Assembly: GCF_029395455.1 (NCBI RefSeq)
Contig: NZ_CP113916.1
Coordinates: 248,001 to 312,000 of the forward strand
DNA: 64,000 nt
Source: Lactobacillus sp. ESL0785
Lineage (GTDB): Bacteria > Bacillota > Bacilli > Lactobacillales > Lactobacillaceae
Direction: 5' to 3'
Shown in pieces: positions 42,227-51,106 of the stretch (positions are counted from its first letter, which is position 1; the number at the start of each line of letters is the position of its first letter). A model generated the notes under the pieces. That model worked only from the letters and a program-made list of their open reading frames with translations, did no database searches and was not told the DNA's origin. The position numbers and the translations under genes are program-made.

Positions 42227-42891
42227 TTTTATCGTATTTAACTCACAAAAAGTGGTCTTTTACTGATAATGGTATTAAGTTGATTACTACACAAAGTGAA
42301 ATTGTATATCGAGATTTAATTCAAAGCTTTCAAGGAATCAATAAAATGTTAGTCTGTACGGATGACGATTATCAACCGCTTGAAATTACTAAAAGTTTTG
42401 ATTTTATAGGTGATCCACTTCTTAGTGGTGATATTACTAAAAAGTATTTATTACAAATTGCTAAACATTATATTACTAATTTAGATGAAGCAAATCGTGA
42501 TAAAATATTTACTGCTTTTCATGATTTAGAATTAGTGTTACAAGATTCATTATTATTAGAAGATTTACCATTAGAAATAAATTTTGATGAAGACCTAAAA
42601 AAATTACTTAAAATTACGGAATTACATTTAGATCAAAAAATTTTGCTTGATCCGTATGCTATAATAGAAACAGTTTTAAGGATACATCAAACTTGTGATC
42701 TAAAAACAATTCCTGTGATATGTAATGCAGCTAGTTATATAAGTGATCAGGAGTTAAAGGAATTATCTAAACTTGTTAAGCAAATGAATATAACTTTGAT
42801 TTTAATAGAATTTTCAACTCCAGATTTATTGGTTGTGCCTGAAGATGTACAATTTTATTATATTGATAAGGATCTAGTCGATTGGTATTAA
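42223..42891 (+). CDS. csn2: CRISPR adaptation protein Csn2
   Basis: Type II-A specific DNA-end-binding protein of 222 residues, which forms toroidal tetramers on double-stranded DNA ends during adaptation. The N-terminal SYLTHKKWSFTDNGIKLITTQSEIVYRDLI and central FDFIGDPLLSGDITKKYLLQIAK are recognisable as the short Csn2 family; the C-terminus ends LIEFSTPDLLVVPEDVQFYYIDKDLVDWY. Its presence defines subtype II-A. The stop is only 32 bases before the first repeat, so the leader is very short or overlaps the csn2 end. Confidence 0.93.
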   Translation: MILSYLTHKKWSFTDNGIKLITTQSEIVYRDLIQSFQGINKMLVCTDDDYQPLEITKSFDFIGDPLLSGDITKKYLLQIAKHYITNLDEANRDKIFTAFHDLELVLQDSLLLEDLPLEINFDEDLKKLLKITELHLDQKILLDPYAIIETVLRIHQTCDLKTIPVICNAASYISDQELKELSKLVKQMNITLILIEFSTPDLLVVPEDVQFYYIDKDLVDWY

Positions 42892-42923
42892 CTACTATAT
42901 TAAAATTATATGATAAAATATCG
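42892..42923 (+). promoter_or_regulatory. CRISPR leader (short, AT-rich)
   Basis: Thirty-two bases between csn2 and the first repeat, almost all A and T, with TATGAT at 42909-42914 as a possible -10 for crRNA transcription. Leader function probably extends into the csn2 coding end. Confidence 0.5.
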
Positions 42924-45438
42924 GTTTTAGATGGTTGTTAGATCAATGATGATTAGAACTCTTATCTTATTCATTTACATTATCTCCTCGTTTTAGATGG
43001 TTGTTAGATCAATGATGATTAGAACTGCATGCACTTAAAAAGGTGCCATACAAGAGTTTTAGATGGTTGTTAGATCAATGATGATTAGAACTTATGCAGG
43101 TTGGATTAAGCCCTAGTCAGAGTTTTAGATGGTTGTTAGATCAATGATGATTAGAACTAGTTAGAGAGTTACGCAACTGGTATAACGGTTTTAGATGGTT
43201 GTTAGATCAATGATGATTAGAACGGGGACATCCCATTTTGCTTTTCAAGATCTGTTTTAGATGGTTGTTAGATCAATGATGATTAGAACCTGATTTACCA
43301 GAAGTCAAGAATTGTATGTGTTTTAGATGGTTGTTAGATCAATGATGATTAGAACTTCAACCATTATTTTTTCTCCTCGCTTATAGTTTTAGATGGTTGT
43401 TAGATCAATGATGATTAGAACTATCATTACTGTACGTTTTAACCAGCCATTGTTTTAGATGGTTGTTAGATCAATGATGATTAGAACATGATGTGAATGC
43501 TAGAATTGCAAGTCCAGGTTTTAGATGGTTGTTAGATCAATGATGATTAGAACAATGATGACTTTGTTGCCGGTCAAGTGTGGGTTTTAGATGGTTGTTA
43601 GATCAATGATGATTAGAACTGATTAATAACTATCAAGGCTGGAAAGATAGTTTTAGATGGTTGTTAGATCAATGATGATTAGAACTTATGCAGGTTGGAT
43701 TAAGCCCTAGTCAGAGTTTTAGATGGTTGTTAGATCAATGATGATTAGAACAATAGTTAATGCCAGTTACATCGTTAATTCGTTTTAGATGGTTGTTAGA
43801 TCAATGATGATTAGAACACATTGCTTGGTTATTCTCCTGATCGAGTTGTTTTAGATGGTTGTTAGATCAATGATGATTAGAACAGCTAGAGCTGCATTGG
43901 CATTCATTCAGGGGTTTTAGATGGTTGTTAGATCAATGATGATTAGAACCTTTCCCGAACGCATTTTCACACTTTAGCAGTTTTAGATGGTTGTTAGATC
44001 AATGATGATTAGAACTTCGATTTCTTTAATGCTGTTTATATTAACGTTTTAGATGGTTGTTAGATCAATGATGATTAGAACTTTGACCGTCCCAAACCAA
44101 AATTGGAATACGTTTTAGATGGTTGTTAGATCAATGATGATTAGAACAGACGCAAAAGTTGAGAATGCACTGCATAAGTTTTAGATGGTTGTTAGATCAA
44201 TGATGATTAGAACTCACAAATAGTTAAGGTTACCCCTTCACTTGTTTTAGATGGTTGTTAGATCAATGATGATTAGAACCGCTACCGTCTTCAGTCTCAT
44301 ATACTAGTGGTTTTAGATGGTTGTTAGATCAATGATGATTAGAACGACTTTAAGCAGCTCGTCGTCGTACCCGAGGTTTTAGATGGTTGTTAGATCAATG
44401 ATGATTAGAACTTAAAGTAGAAAGTGCTATACTTGCGTATAGTTTTAGATGGTTGTTAGATCAATGATGATTAGAACGTTAATAGATTAAAAAATGCTTG
44501 CGAGGTAGTTTTAGATGGTTGTTAGATCAATGATGATTAGAACCGTAAGGCTCTAACTAATTTGCTTACACTAGTTTTAGATGGTTGTTAGATCAATGAT
44601 GATTAGAACTCTTGCAATGTATGATACGGACACTATGACGTTTTAGATGGTTGTTAGATCAATGATGATTAGAACGTCCCAGAATCTGCTCGTGCAAGTA
44701 TGTTGGTTTTAGATGGTTGTTAGATCAATGATGATTAGAACAAAGCTTGATGCAAGCAAGCTAGACACCGAGTTTTAGATAGTTGTTAGATCAATGATGA
44801 TTAGAACAATAAATAGTTTCAAGTCGCTTACTTCTACGTTTTAGATGGTTGTTAGATCAATGATGATTAGAACGAGAATTGCGAGCAACTAGCTCGCAAA
44901 TGCGTTTTAGATGGTTGTTAGATCAATGATGATTAGAACAATGACTAGAAAAGAATATAGAGAGCAACAGTTTTAGATGGTTGTTAGATCAATGATGATT
45001 AGAACGAATATGATTTACAACACCGTCAAATGTATGTTTTAGATGGTTGTTAGATCAATGATGATTAGAACATCAGCCAGCCAGCTATGCCAACGACATC
45101 TGTTTTAGATGGTTGTTAGATCAATGATGATTAGAACGCATTGCTTTTGAGTATGCTGACGATACAAGTTTTAGATGGTTGTTAGATCAATGATGATTAG
45201 AACTTTTAATTATTTTAAACTTATATATTACACGTTTTAGATGGTTGTTAGATCAATGATGATTAGAACAAAAGATTTGTTATTTAGCTTAATAACATAG
45301 TTTTAGATGGTTGTTAGATCAATGATGATTAGAACAATTCACTAACTAAATTTACCAAGGATAAAGTTTTAGATGGTTGTTAGATCAATGATGATTAGAA
45401 CTCTTGATCGTGTCAAGAATTGTCATGCAAGGTTTTAG
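42924..45438 (+). CRISPR. Type II-A CRISPR array, 38 full repeats and a 7-base terminal remnant
   Basis: Thirty-six-base repeats beginning GTTTTAGATGG and ending GATGATTAGAAC recur every 66 bases from 42924 to 45366 (38 copies), with 30-base spacers. Repeat 29 (44772) has A instead of G at position 10. A 38th spacer (45402-45431) is followed only by GTTTTAG (45432-45438), so the final repeat is truncated. Spacers 3 (43092) and 12 (43686) are identical. Orientation follows the leader at csn2 and the 5' GTTTTAG convention; spacer sources were not identified. Confidence 0.98.
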
Positions 45439-45448
45439 TTGAATATTA

Positions 45449-45487
45449 ATTAAGGCTAGCAATCTTTATAGGTTGCTAGCCTTTTTA
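45449..45487 (+). terminator. Terminator after CRISPR array (right copy of a duplicated terminator)
   Basis: AAGGCTAGCAA / TTGCTAGCCTT stem plus T run, near identical to 35751-35790. It starts 10 bases after the truncated last repeat. Confidence 0.9.
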
Positions 45488-45528
45488 TTTTCTGTTATAA
45501 CAAAAAATAAAAAAAGGAAGCTACAAAA

Positions 45529-46197
45529 ATGCGCATTAATATTTTGCAACATACTCCTAATGAAGGACCGGGATCAATTTTAGATTGGGCTGAAAGCCGC
45601 CGACACGAAGTTTATACATACCATCCCTATCAGTTTGGGTACTTGCCAACTGCTAAAGAAACAGAGATGTTAATCATTTTGGGTGGCCCAATGAGTCCAA
45701 ATGATGATTTACAGTGGATTAAGCAAGAACGAAGTTTAATTAAGGAGTTATTGGCGCAAAATAAACCAATTTTTGGTGCCTGCTTTGGTGCACAGCAGAT
45801 TGCGAAAACACTGGGAGCAACAATTAAAAAAGCAGCAGTTAAGGAAGTTGGCTGGGCTCCAGTTTATTTGGAAACACCAATAATTTCTGATTTGCCAGCT
45901 AAGCTGTTAGCACTGCATTGGCATGAAGAAATGTTTGAATTGCCACAGGGCAGCCGATTATTGTTCTCTAGTCAGTACCATCAAAATCAAGGCTTTGTCT
46001 TAAATCATCGTGTGCTTGGTTTACAATTTCATTTTGAGCCGAAAGCTGATAATGTTCGTGAAATGGTAGTTAATGATTTTTCTTATCTTAAAGGTTCTGT
46101 TCTAAAGCAGACCGCGGCTGATGTTTTACGTCAACCAGTACCGGAAGAAAATAAAACAGTCATGTTTAAACTCTTAGATTACATTACTGGTAAATAA
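45529..46197 (+). CDS. Class I glutamine amidotransferase domain protein
   Basis: GATase1 fold of 222 residues: ILGGPMSPNDD, nucleophile elbow FGACFGAQQIAKTLG (Cys), and the His-Glu part HFEPKADNV after LGLQFHF. It resembles the stand-alone GMP synthase-like/GuaA glutaminase domain family that acts on gamma-glutamyl compounds or supplies ammonia to a separate synthetase. No synthetase is adjacent, so the partner or substrate is unknown. AAAGGAAGC is the RBS. It is the first gene right of the CRISPR locus; without that locus it would follow the hydroxyacid dehydrogenase directly. Confidence 0.85.
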   Translation: MRINILQHTPNEGPGSILDWAESRRHEVYTYHPYQFGYLPTAKETEMLIILGGPMSPNDDLQWIKQERSLIKELLAQNKPIFGACFGAQQIAKTLGATIKKAAVKEVGWAPVYLETPIISDLPAKLLALHWHEEMFELPQGSRLLFSSQYHQNQGFVLNHRVLGLQFHFEPKADNVREMVVNDFSYLKGSVLKQTAADVLRQPVPEENKTVMFKLLDYITGK

Positions 46198-46232
46198 AAA
46201 ATGCAATATGCTGAAAAGCATATTGCATTTTT
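46197..46232. terminator. Bidirectional terminator after amidotransferase gene
   Basis: AAAATGCAATATGC / GCATATTGCATTTT stem; A and T runs on both sides serve the convergent peptidase gene as well. Confidence 0.88.
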
Positions 46233-46236
46233 ACTT

Positions 46237-47151
46237 TTATTCACCTTTGAATGTACCAGCTTCAACTTGCTTGATGAAGTCAGCTAAGTGTTTGTAGTAG
46301 ACAGCCGGGTTGTCAACCATGTGGTGGTGACCACCTTCTGGTGTTGTAACAAGGCGAGAATTAGGAATTTCCTTTTGCATCGTTTGAGCAGTAGCAATTG
46401 GCATGGTTTCGTTTTCGCCAAAAGTCAATAACGTTGGCACCTTGATGTTTTTGAGTTGATCGCGGAAGTGCCAATCTTTTAATTTACCAGTGATGACAAA
46501 CTCATTATCACCTTGGAAAGCATTATAAACGGCGGTTCCGCCGATGTCCTTTAAGTGGTAGAGTTTAGACGGTTGCTTACGATCAACAAAGTTAATGTTT
46601 AAAATATTGACGTCTGCTTGGTAGCGCTCGTTATCGTAATCATTATTTGCTTCACACTTGTGCATGAAATCAATTTCGGTTTGCGGCAATACTTCTTGCC
46701 GGCGCCGATTAACTGAAGCAACGTATTCGTCAATTTCATCAACCATTGAAGAAATAATTGCACCCTTTAAGTGTTGACCATACTTAACGGCATATTCTTG
46801 AACAAGCAAACCGCCCCAACTTTGACCAATTAAGTAGATATTATCTAATCCTAATTTAGCTCGAACCTCATCAACTTCATCTAGAAAATATTCGTAAGTT
46901 AAATATTTTTTAGCAATTTCTGGGTCAGAATAATCTGGTTGATCAGAATATAATGAGCCTAGTTGGTCATACATTGTTACTTGTACGTCCAAACCTTGCT
47001 TTTTTAATTGTTCAGCGGTATCTTCCCAATATTCGTGGTTGCCACCGGGGCCACCATGTAAGGCCAAAAGGTGAATATCACCGTGACCTTGGGTGTTAGT
47101 CCATAGGTGGTAGCCGTTGTCTAAAGTAATAATTTTAGTACCAGTTTTCAT
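46237..47151 (-). CDS. pepI: Proline iminopeptidase (alpha/beta hydrolase)
   Basis: Releases N-terminal proline from peptides; lactobacilli use it to complete casein or dietary peptide breakdown in the cytoplasm. 304 residues with oxyanion region LALHGGPGGNHEYW, nucleophile GQSWGGLLVQEYA (Ser), Asp region LTFGENETMP and His in TTPEGGHHHMVDNP. No signal peptide. RBS GGAGAAAAC on the minus strand. Single-gene unit divergent from the PAS protein gene. Confidence 0.92.
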   Translation of the reverse strand: MKTGTKIITLDNGYHLWTNTQGHGDIHLLALHGGPGGNHEYWEDTAEQLKKQGLDVQVTMYDQLGSLYSDQPDYSDPEIAKKYLTYEYFLDEVDEVRAKLGLDNIYLIGQSWGGLLVQEYAVKYGQHLKGAIISSMVDEIDEYVASVNRRRQEVLPQTEIDFMHKCEANNDYDNERYQADVNILNINFVDRKQPSKLYHLKDIGGTAVYNAFQGDNEFVITGKLKDWHFRDQLKNIKVPTLLTFGENETMPIATAQTMQKEIPNSRLVTTPEGGHHHMVDNPAVYYKHLADFIKQVEAGTFKGE

Positions 47152-47316
47152 TGTTTTCTCCTTTGCGGTATTTATATCTTATATTTTAGCTCATAATTAA
47201 ATGAAAGAAAAATGATGTAATTAATTATAGAAATTATTAATTAGTGTCGCTGTTAAAACGTTTTTGTAATATACTTATATTAAAAGATAGTAATATTACT
47301 AACAAGGAGAACTAAT

Positions 47317-48063
47317 ATGGCAGAACCAGAATGGTTGAAGAAAATGAATGCAGATGAGTATCTGCAAGAAGACTTTGATGCAAAAGGCACAAGTCGTTAC
47401 ACTGTTACCGGATTAGACAAAAAAGATCCTAACTGGTTAGCAAAAGCTGCTAAAAAAGTTAATGCGGCAGAAGGTGATGATTACGTTAAGCTCGATAGCG
47501 GCTTACTAACCGTTAATCAGATTAATTGGATGCTTCGTAGTACCATTGGTGAATTGTCATTTGTCGATGATAATAATCAATTTTTATGGTATAACCGACC
47601 AGCTGATCCTAAGGCAAAAATGAAAGCTAAGCGAGTACCTGAGCAAGTTGGTAATACGATGAGTGACGTTCATCCACATGTTGCAGATGTTATTCCAGAA
47701 GCTAAAAAGGTTGTCCATGCCTTGCGCGTTAATCAAGATGGCCATGACGATGTTTATATGCCGGTACCAACAGGTAATCTAAAGGAATTAGTCCTGCACT
47801 ATTACAAACGGGTAATTGATGATCAGGGTAATTATGCTGGCATTTATGAATGGGTACAAGATTTATATCCACTAGTAAAATATTTTTGTGAAACTACTGG
47901 TCAAAAATTAGTACTTGATGAAGATGCCACAACAGGTGCAACTTACAAACGTAATTCTGATCCAGATGCTGCAAGTGGTGCTTCAACTAAGGCTGAAGCT
48001 GCTGCAGAAGAAAAGCCAGCAGAACCAGAACCGGATACCACAAGTAGTGCTTCAGAAAACTAA
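47317..48063 (+). CDS. PAS-like domain protein (DUF438-type) with acidic repetitive tail
   Basis: Protein of 248 residues. The middle part (about 65-190: LTVNQINWMLRSTIGELSFVDDNNQFLWYNRP ... VPEQVGNTMSDVHPHV ... YAGIYEWVQDLYPLVKYF) resembles the PAS region of DUF438 proteins, where a His-Pro motif follows the G-N/R motif. The N-terminus (WLKKMNADEYLQEDFDAKGTSRYTV) is acidic. The last 45 residues are low-complexity Ala, Glu, Pro, Thr and Ser. No signal peptide or output domain is visible. A ligand or redox sensing role is inferred from fold only. AAGGAG RBS; single-gene unit with its own terminator. Confidence 0.7.
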   Translation: MAEPEWLKKMNADEYLQEDFDAKGTSRYTVTGLDKKDPNWLAKAAKKVNAAEGDDYVKLDSGLLTVNQINWMLRSTIGELSFVDDNNQFLWYNRPADPKAKMKAKRVPEQVGNTMSDVHPHVADVIPEAKKVVHALRVNQDGHDDVYMPVPTGNLKELVLHYYKRVIDDQGNYAGIYEWVQDLYPLVKYFCETTGQKLVLDEDATTGATYKRNSDPDAASGASTKAEAAAEEKPAEPEPDTTSSASEN

Positions 48064-48071
48064 ATATTTAT

Positions 48072-48104
48072 AAGTGGTAGCCAGCTATTAGCTGACTACT
48101 TTTT
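48072..48104 (+). terminator. Terminator after PAS-like gene
   Basis: AAGTGGTAGCCAGC / GCTGACTACTT imperfect stem with T run. Confidence 0.7.
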
Positions 48105-48161
48105 GTTATACTAAAGGCACAAAGTAATTTTGAATTTGCTAGGGTAAAGGATGACAATGTT

Positions 48162-48611
48162 ATGACTTTTTACACGCTTAAATATATTGAGCAAAATCAA
48201 AATACAAGCAAAACAATCCTTTATGTCTTAATTGCGTCAGCAGCATTGACCATGATTGTTTTTACTCTGTTATATTTGCGACATCGGTTTGATACTCGTT
48301 ACCGGGATTTAGGAATTATTGCGCTATTATTTTTGTTATTATTTGTTGGTACGCAATATGAAAAATATGTTGAAACTAATCTGGTGAAATCGCAATCTGC
48401 CCAGATTGCTCCGTTTATTAAGTCAGTTGCTCGTGATCACAATGTGAAAGATTCGGATGTGTTAGTTAATTCAACCTCACTGCAAGATGGAATTATTGTG
48501 CGCTTAGAGTCAAAGGATATTGATTACCAGCTTAATTTGAACGGCGATAATAATAGTTATACTTTGAAAAAAGCCCATGTAATCAATCATGATGTTAATG
48601 TGAAGAATTAG
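48162..48611 (+). CDS. DUF3290 family membrane protein
   Basis: 149 residues. Two TM segments near the N-terminus (TILYVLIASAALTMIVFTLLYL and YRDLGIIALLFLLLFVGTQ) are followed by a soluble C-terminal domain (VKSQSAQIAPFIKSVARDHNVKDSDVLVNSTSLQDGIIVRLE). The family is known by association with DUF421 proteins, and the DUF421 gene follows 12 bases downstream. Function unknown; a paired membrane complex is likely. Confidence 0.82.
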   Translation: MTFYTLKYIEQNQNTSKTILYVLIASAALTMIVFTLLYLRHRFDTRYRDLGIIALLFLLLFVGTQYEKYVETNLVKSQSAQIAPFIKSVARDHNVKDSDVLVNSTSLQDGIIVRLESKDIDYQLNLNGDNNSYTLKKAHVINHDVNVKN

Positions 48612-48623
48612 GAGGATAAAAGC

Positions 48624-49259
48624 ATGGATTATTTGCAACTTTTTATTAAATTTGCGCTTGGTGTGTTAACCCTGATTTTTCAAATTAATGTTTTTGGGAA
48701 GAGCAACTTAGCACCAACAACAGCGCTTGATCAGCTTCAGAATTACGTCCTTGGTGGTATTATCGGTGGAGTTATCTATAATGCTAATATTTCTGTTTTA
48801 CAATTTTTGCTTGTTTTAGTTGTGTGGACGTTAGTAGTTTTTATTTTAAAATTTGCGCGGGAGCACAACAATTGGATTCGCAACATGATTGATGGTAAAC
48901 CAATTCAAGTAATTAAGAATGGCAAGGTGCTAGTACGAAATTGCTTAACTGCAGGGATTTCAGCTAATGAGTTGATGTTTAAATTACGCAGTCAGGGGAT
49001 TTATTCAGCCGAAAAGGTGAAAAATTGTATTTTTGAAAAAAACGGTCAATTGACGGTGATACAAAAAGATGAAACCAATGTCCGTTTCCCTGTAATTAAT
49101 GATGGTCAAGTGAACCAAGATGTGCTTGAATTAATTCATAAGGACAATGATTGGGTTAAGAAGCAGGTAGAAAAAGCTGGCTATCAGAATGTCAGCGATA
49201 TTTTCTTGGCTGACTTTAATCATGGTCAGCTTTCTTTTACTGGTTACCATGATGATTAG
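48624..49259 (+). CDS. DUF421 (YetF-like) membrane protein
   Basis: 211 residues with three N-terminal TM helices (LFIKFALGVLTLIFQINVFG, LQNYVLGGIIGGVIY, ISVLQFLLVLVVWTLVVFIL) and a C-terminal cytoplasmic domain with the DUF421 pattern DGKPIQVIKNGKVLVRNCLTAGISANELMFKLRSQGI and the two-beta-sheet FEKNGQLTVIQK. In Bacillus YetF-type proteins support envelope functions after sporulation or stress. Its partner DUF3290 is upstream. AGGAGG RBS. Confidence 0.85.
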   Translation: MDYLQLFIKFALGVLTLIFQINVFGKSNLAPTTALDQLQNYVLGGIIGGVIYNANISVLQFLLVLVVWTLVVFILKFAREHNNWIRNMIDGKPIQVIKNGKVLVRNCLTAGISANELMFKLRSQGIYSAEKVKNCIFEKNGQLTVIQKDETNVRFPVINDGQVNQDVLELIHKDNDWVKKQVEKAGYQNVSDIFLADFNHGQLSFTGYHDD

Positions 49260-49273
49260 AGAAAGAGTAGTAC

Positions 49274-50101
49274 ATGGAAGATTTTAGTAAGGCACGAAAG
49301 ATGTTGGCTGATGCTGATGCGATTATTGTGACTGCTGGTAATGGAATGGCACAGGTTGAAGGCTTGGACATGTTATCGCAGGAGCAATTTGCATGCAACT
49401 TTCCCATGTTAGTGCAAAAAGAGAATATCTTGACAGTTGGTGATGCATTAGACAAGAAGTTTTCGTCTTGGCAAGAGCAGTGGCTGTTATGGAGTGTATT
49501 AATTCAGAAGTATTCACTTGATTATCATCCGAGTAAAGCGATGTTGCAATTAGCTAATATAATAGGAAGAAAAAAATATTTTATTGCAACAGCAACGTTT
49601 GGTCATTTTTTTGAAAAAGCTGGTTTTAATGAAAAGCGAATTTTTAACGTTTTTGGTGATTGGACTAAGATGCAGTGTTCGAGCGGAATTAACCATGGTC
49701 AAAGGGATGATGTTAGTGAAGTAAGAAATTTGCTTGCAGCGCAGAAAAAAGGCAAAATTACAGCTGACTTAATACCTAAGTGTCATGTTTGTGGTAGACC
49801 AATGGAAATTAATTTGCCATTAACTGCACACTTTTATCCAGATACGGATGCTAATACCCGGTTTCGGTGGTTTTTAACAGGAAATGAAGATAATAAGGTT
49901 GTCTTTTTGGAATTAGGAGTTGATGAAACGAGTCCGCAATTGCGCGAACCTGTCATTCATCTGGTGCAACAGTTTCCGCAATGGTCATATGTAGCTGCAG
50001 ATATGAGCCAGGAGCAGTTACCGGTAACCTTGAAGCAGCGCAGTGTGGTTACTACTGTGGGTCCGGCTGCCTTGCTGAAAGAATTAGAACTAGGAAGTTA
50101 A
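49274..50101 (+). CDS. Sir2-like protein with degenerate catalytic motifs
   Basis: 275 residues of Sir2-type Rossmann fold. NAD loop: IIVTAGNGMAQVEGLDM. The usual TxN(I/V)D motif appears as ATATFGHFFEKAGF, lacking the Asn and Asp, and the catalytic His position before GD reads VFGDWTKMQC with Phe. Of the four zinc cysteines only MQC and CHVCG are clear. Related lactobacillar proteins are annotated as NAD-dependent deacetylase or SirTM-like. This copy may have lost deacylase activity and bind ADP-ribose or NAD only. The exonuclease gene starts directly after its TAA. Confidence 0.72.
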   Translation: MEDFSKARKMLADADAIIVTAGNGMAQVEGLDMLSQEQFACNFPMLVQKENILTVGDALDKKFSSWQEQWLLWSVLIQKYSLDYHPSKAMLQLANIIGRKKYFIATATFGHFFEKAGFNEKRIFNVFGDWTKMQCSSGINHGQRDDVSEVRNLLAAQKKGKITADLIPKCHVCGRPMEINLPLTAHFYPDTDANTRFRWFLTGNEDNKVVFLELGVDETSPQLREPVIHLVQQFPQWSYVAADMSQEQLPVTLKQRSVVTTVGPAALLKELELGS

Positions 50102-51055
50102 ATGAGTATTTTTGTAAAAAATGGGGTATTGCACGTTTCTGGTGCACAGGAAAAATTACGTGGTAAAGGCCAGGAACATCCGGATTTTATTGCCGATTAT
50201 ACAATGCTCGATATTGAAACAACGGGCCTCAGTCCATATCGTGACCATGTTACAGAACTGGGTGGAGTTAAAGTACGAAATAATAAGGTAGTTGATCAAT
50301 ATAGTAGTCTGGTTGTCTATCCGCGATCTAATCGGGTACCCAGCTTTATTACTAAGCTCAACGGAATTACGGAGCAGCAGTTACTTGCCGAAGGAGTACC
50401 AGTGCAACAAGCGATTACAGAATTTCGCAACTTTATTGGGGATGACGTGATTGTTGGCTACAATGTCAATTTTGATCTTAATTTTTTGTATGACTTAACC
50501 AAGAAATTCAAATTGCCAGAACTTAATAATGATTATGTTGATGTTTTACGCTTGGCACGGGTATATTATCCGCGCCAGCATAACCGGTTGCTTGATTGCA
50601 TTCAGCGGGCAGGGATTGCTCAAGTTGAGCAGCATCATGGACTTGCGGACTCGCTTGATACCAAAAAAGTTTATGATGATTTTCGTGAGCATTTTACCCC
50701 GGATATGTTAACTGCGGCGCAGAATAAAATTAAGAACATAAACTTATTGGCAGATGAATTAACGTCTTGGCAGCTAGGTTTTCATAATCCGGTTACTCAT
50801 AAGAAATTTGCATTTGCGGGTAACTTAGATATGGTTGAAGATGAAGCGGCCCAAATGATTAATAATCTTGGTGGTGAAGCTCAGGAAACCGTTAGTCCGA
50901 TGACAAATTACTTGATTATGGGTGATCATGACTTCTTTGATCGCAATAATGACGCCAGACTGAAGGCAATAGAGTATAACAGGCAAGGTGGTAAAATCAA
51001 ACGCTTATCTGAAGGCTTTTTCCTTAATATGATTGCTGAGTGGGCGCGAAGTTAG
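50102..51055 (+). CDS. DEDDh 3'-5' exonuclease with BRCT domain
   Basis: 317 residues. The DnaQ-type exonuclease domain has DYTMLDIETTGLSPYRDHVTELGG (Exo I, Asp and Glu), IVGYNVNFDLNFLYDL (Exo II, Asp) and HHGLADSLDTKKVYDDF (Exo III, His and Asp). A C-terminal BRCT domain (about 225-310: KKFAFAGNLDMVEDEAAQMINNLGG ... SEGFFLNMIAEW) suggests recruitment to DNA ends or repair complexes. It starts directly after the Sir2-like gene, so the two are cotranscribed. Related proteins in lactobacilli are annotated as DNA polymerase III epsilon-like. A repair function is inference. Confidence 0.88.
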   Translation: MSIFVKNGVLHVSGAQEKLRGKGQEHPDFIADYTMLDIETTGLSPYRDHVTELGGVKVRNNKVVDQYSSLVVYPRSNRVPSFITKLNGITEQQLLAEGVPVQQAITEFRNFIGDDVIVGYNVNFDLNFLYDLTKKFKLPELNNDYVDVLRLARVYYPRQHNRLLDCIQRAGIAQVEQHHGLADSLDTKKVYDDFREHFTPDMLTAAQNKIKNINLLADELTSWQLGFHNPVTHKKFAFAGNLDMVEDEAAQMINNLGGEAQETVSPMTNYLIMGDHDFFDRNNDARLKAIEYNRQGGKIKRLSEGFFLNMIAEWARS

Positions 51056-51070
51056 TTCGTAAAAAGATGG

Positions 51071-51096
51071 GCATGACCAAAGTGTCGTGCTTTTTT
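51071..51096 (+). terminator. Terminator after exonuclease gene
   Basis: GCATGAC / GTCGTGC stem (one G-T pair) followed by six T. Confidence 0.75.
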
Positions 51097-51106
51097 CTTG
51101 TCTTTA

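Noticed and set aside
42924..45438. Short ORFs running through the CRISPR array
   Set aside because: Open frames in repeats are by-products of a 66-base periodicity (multiple of three).
49237..49517. Minus-strand ORFs over the Sir2-like gene start
   Set aside because: They overlap the real gene in shadow frames and lack ribosome binding sites.
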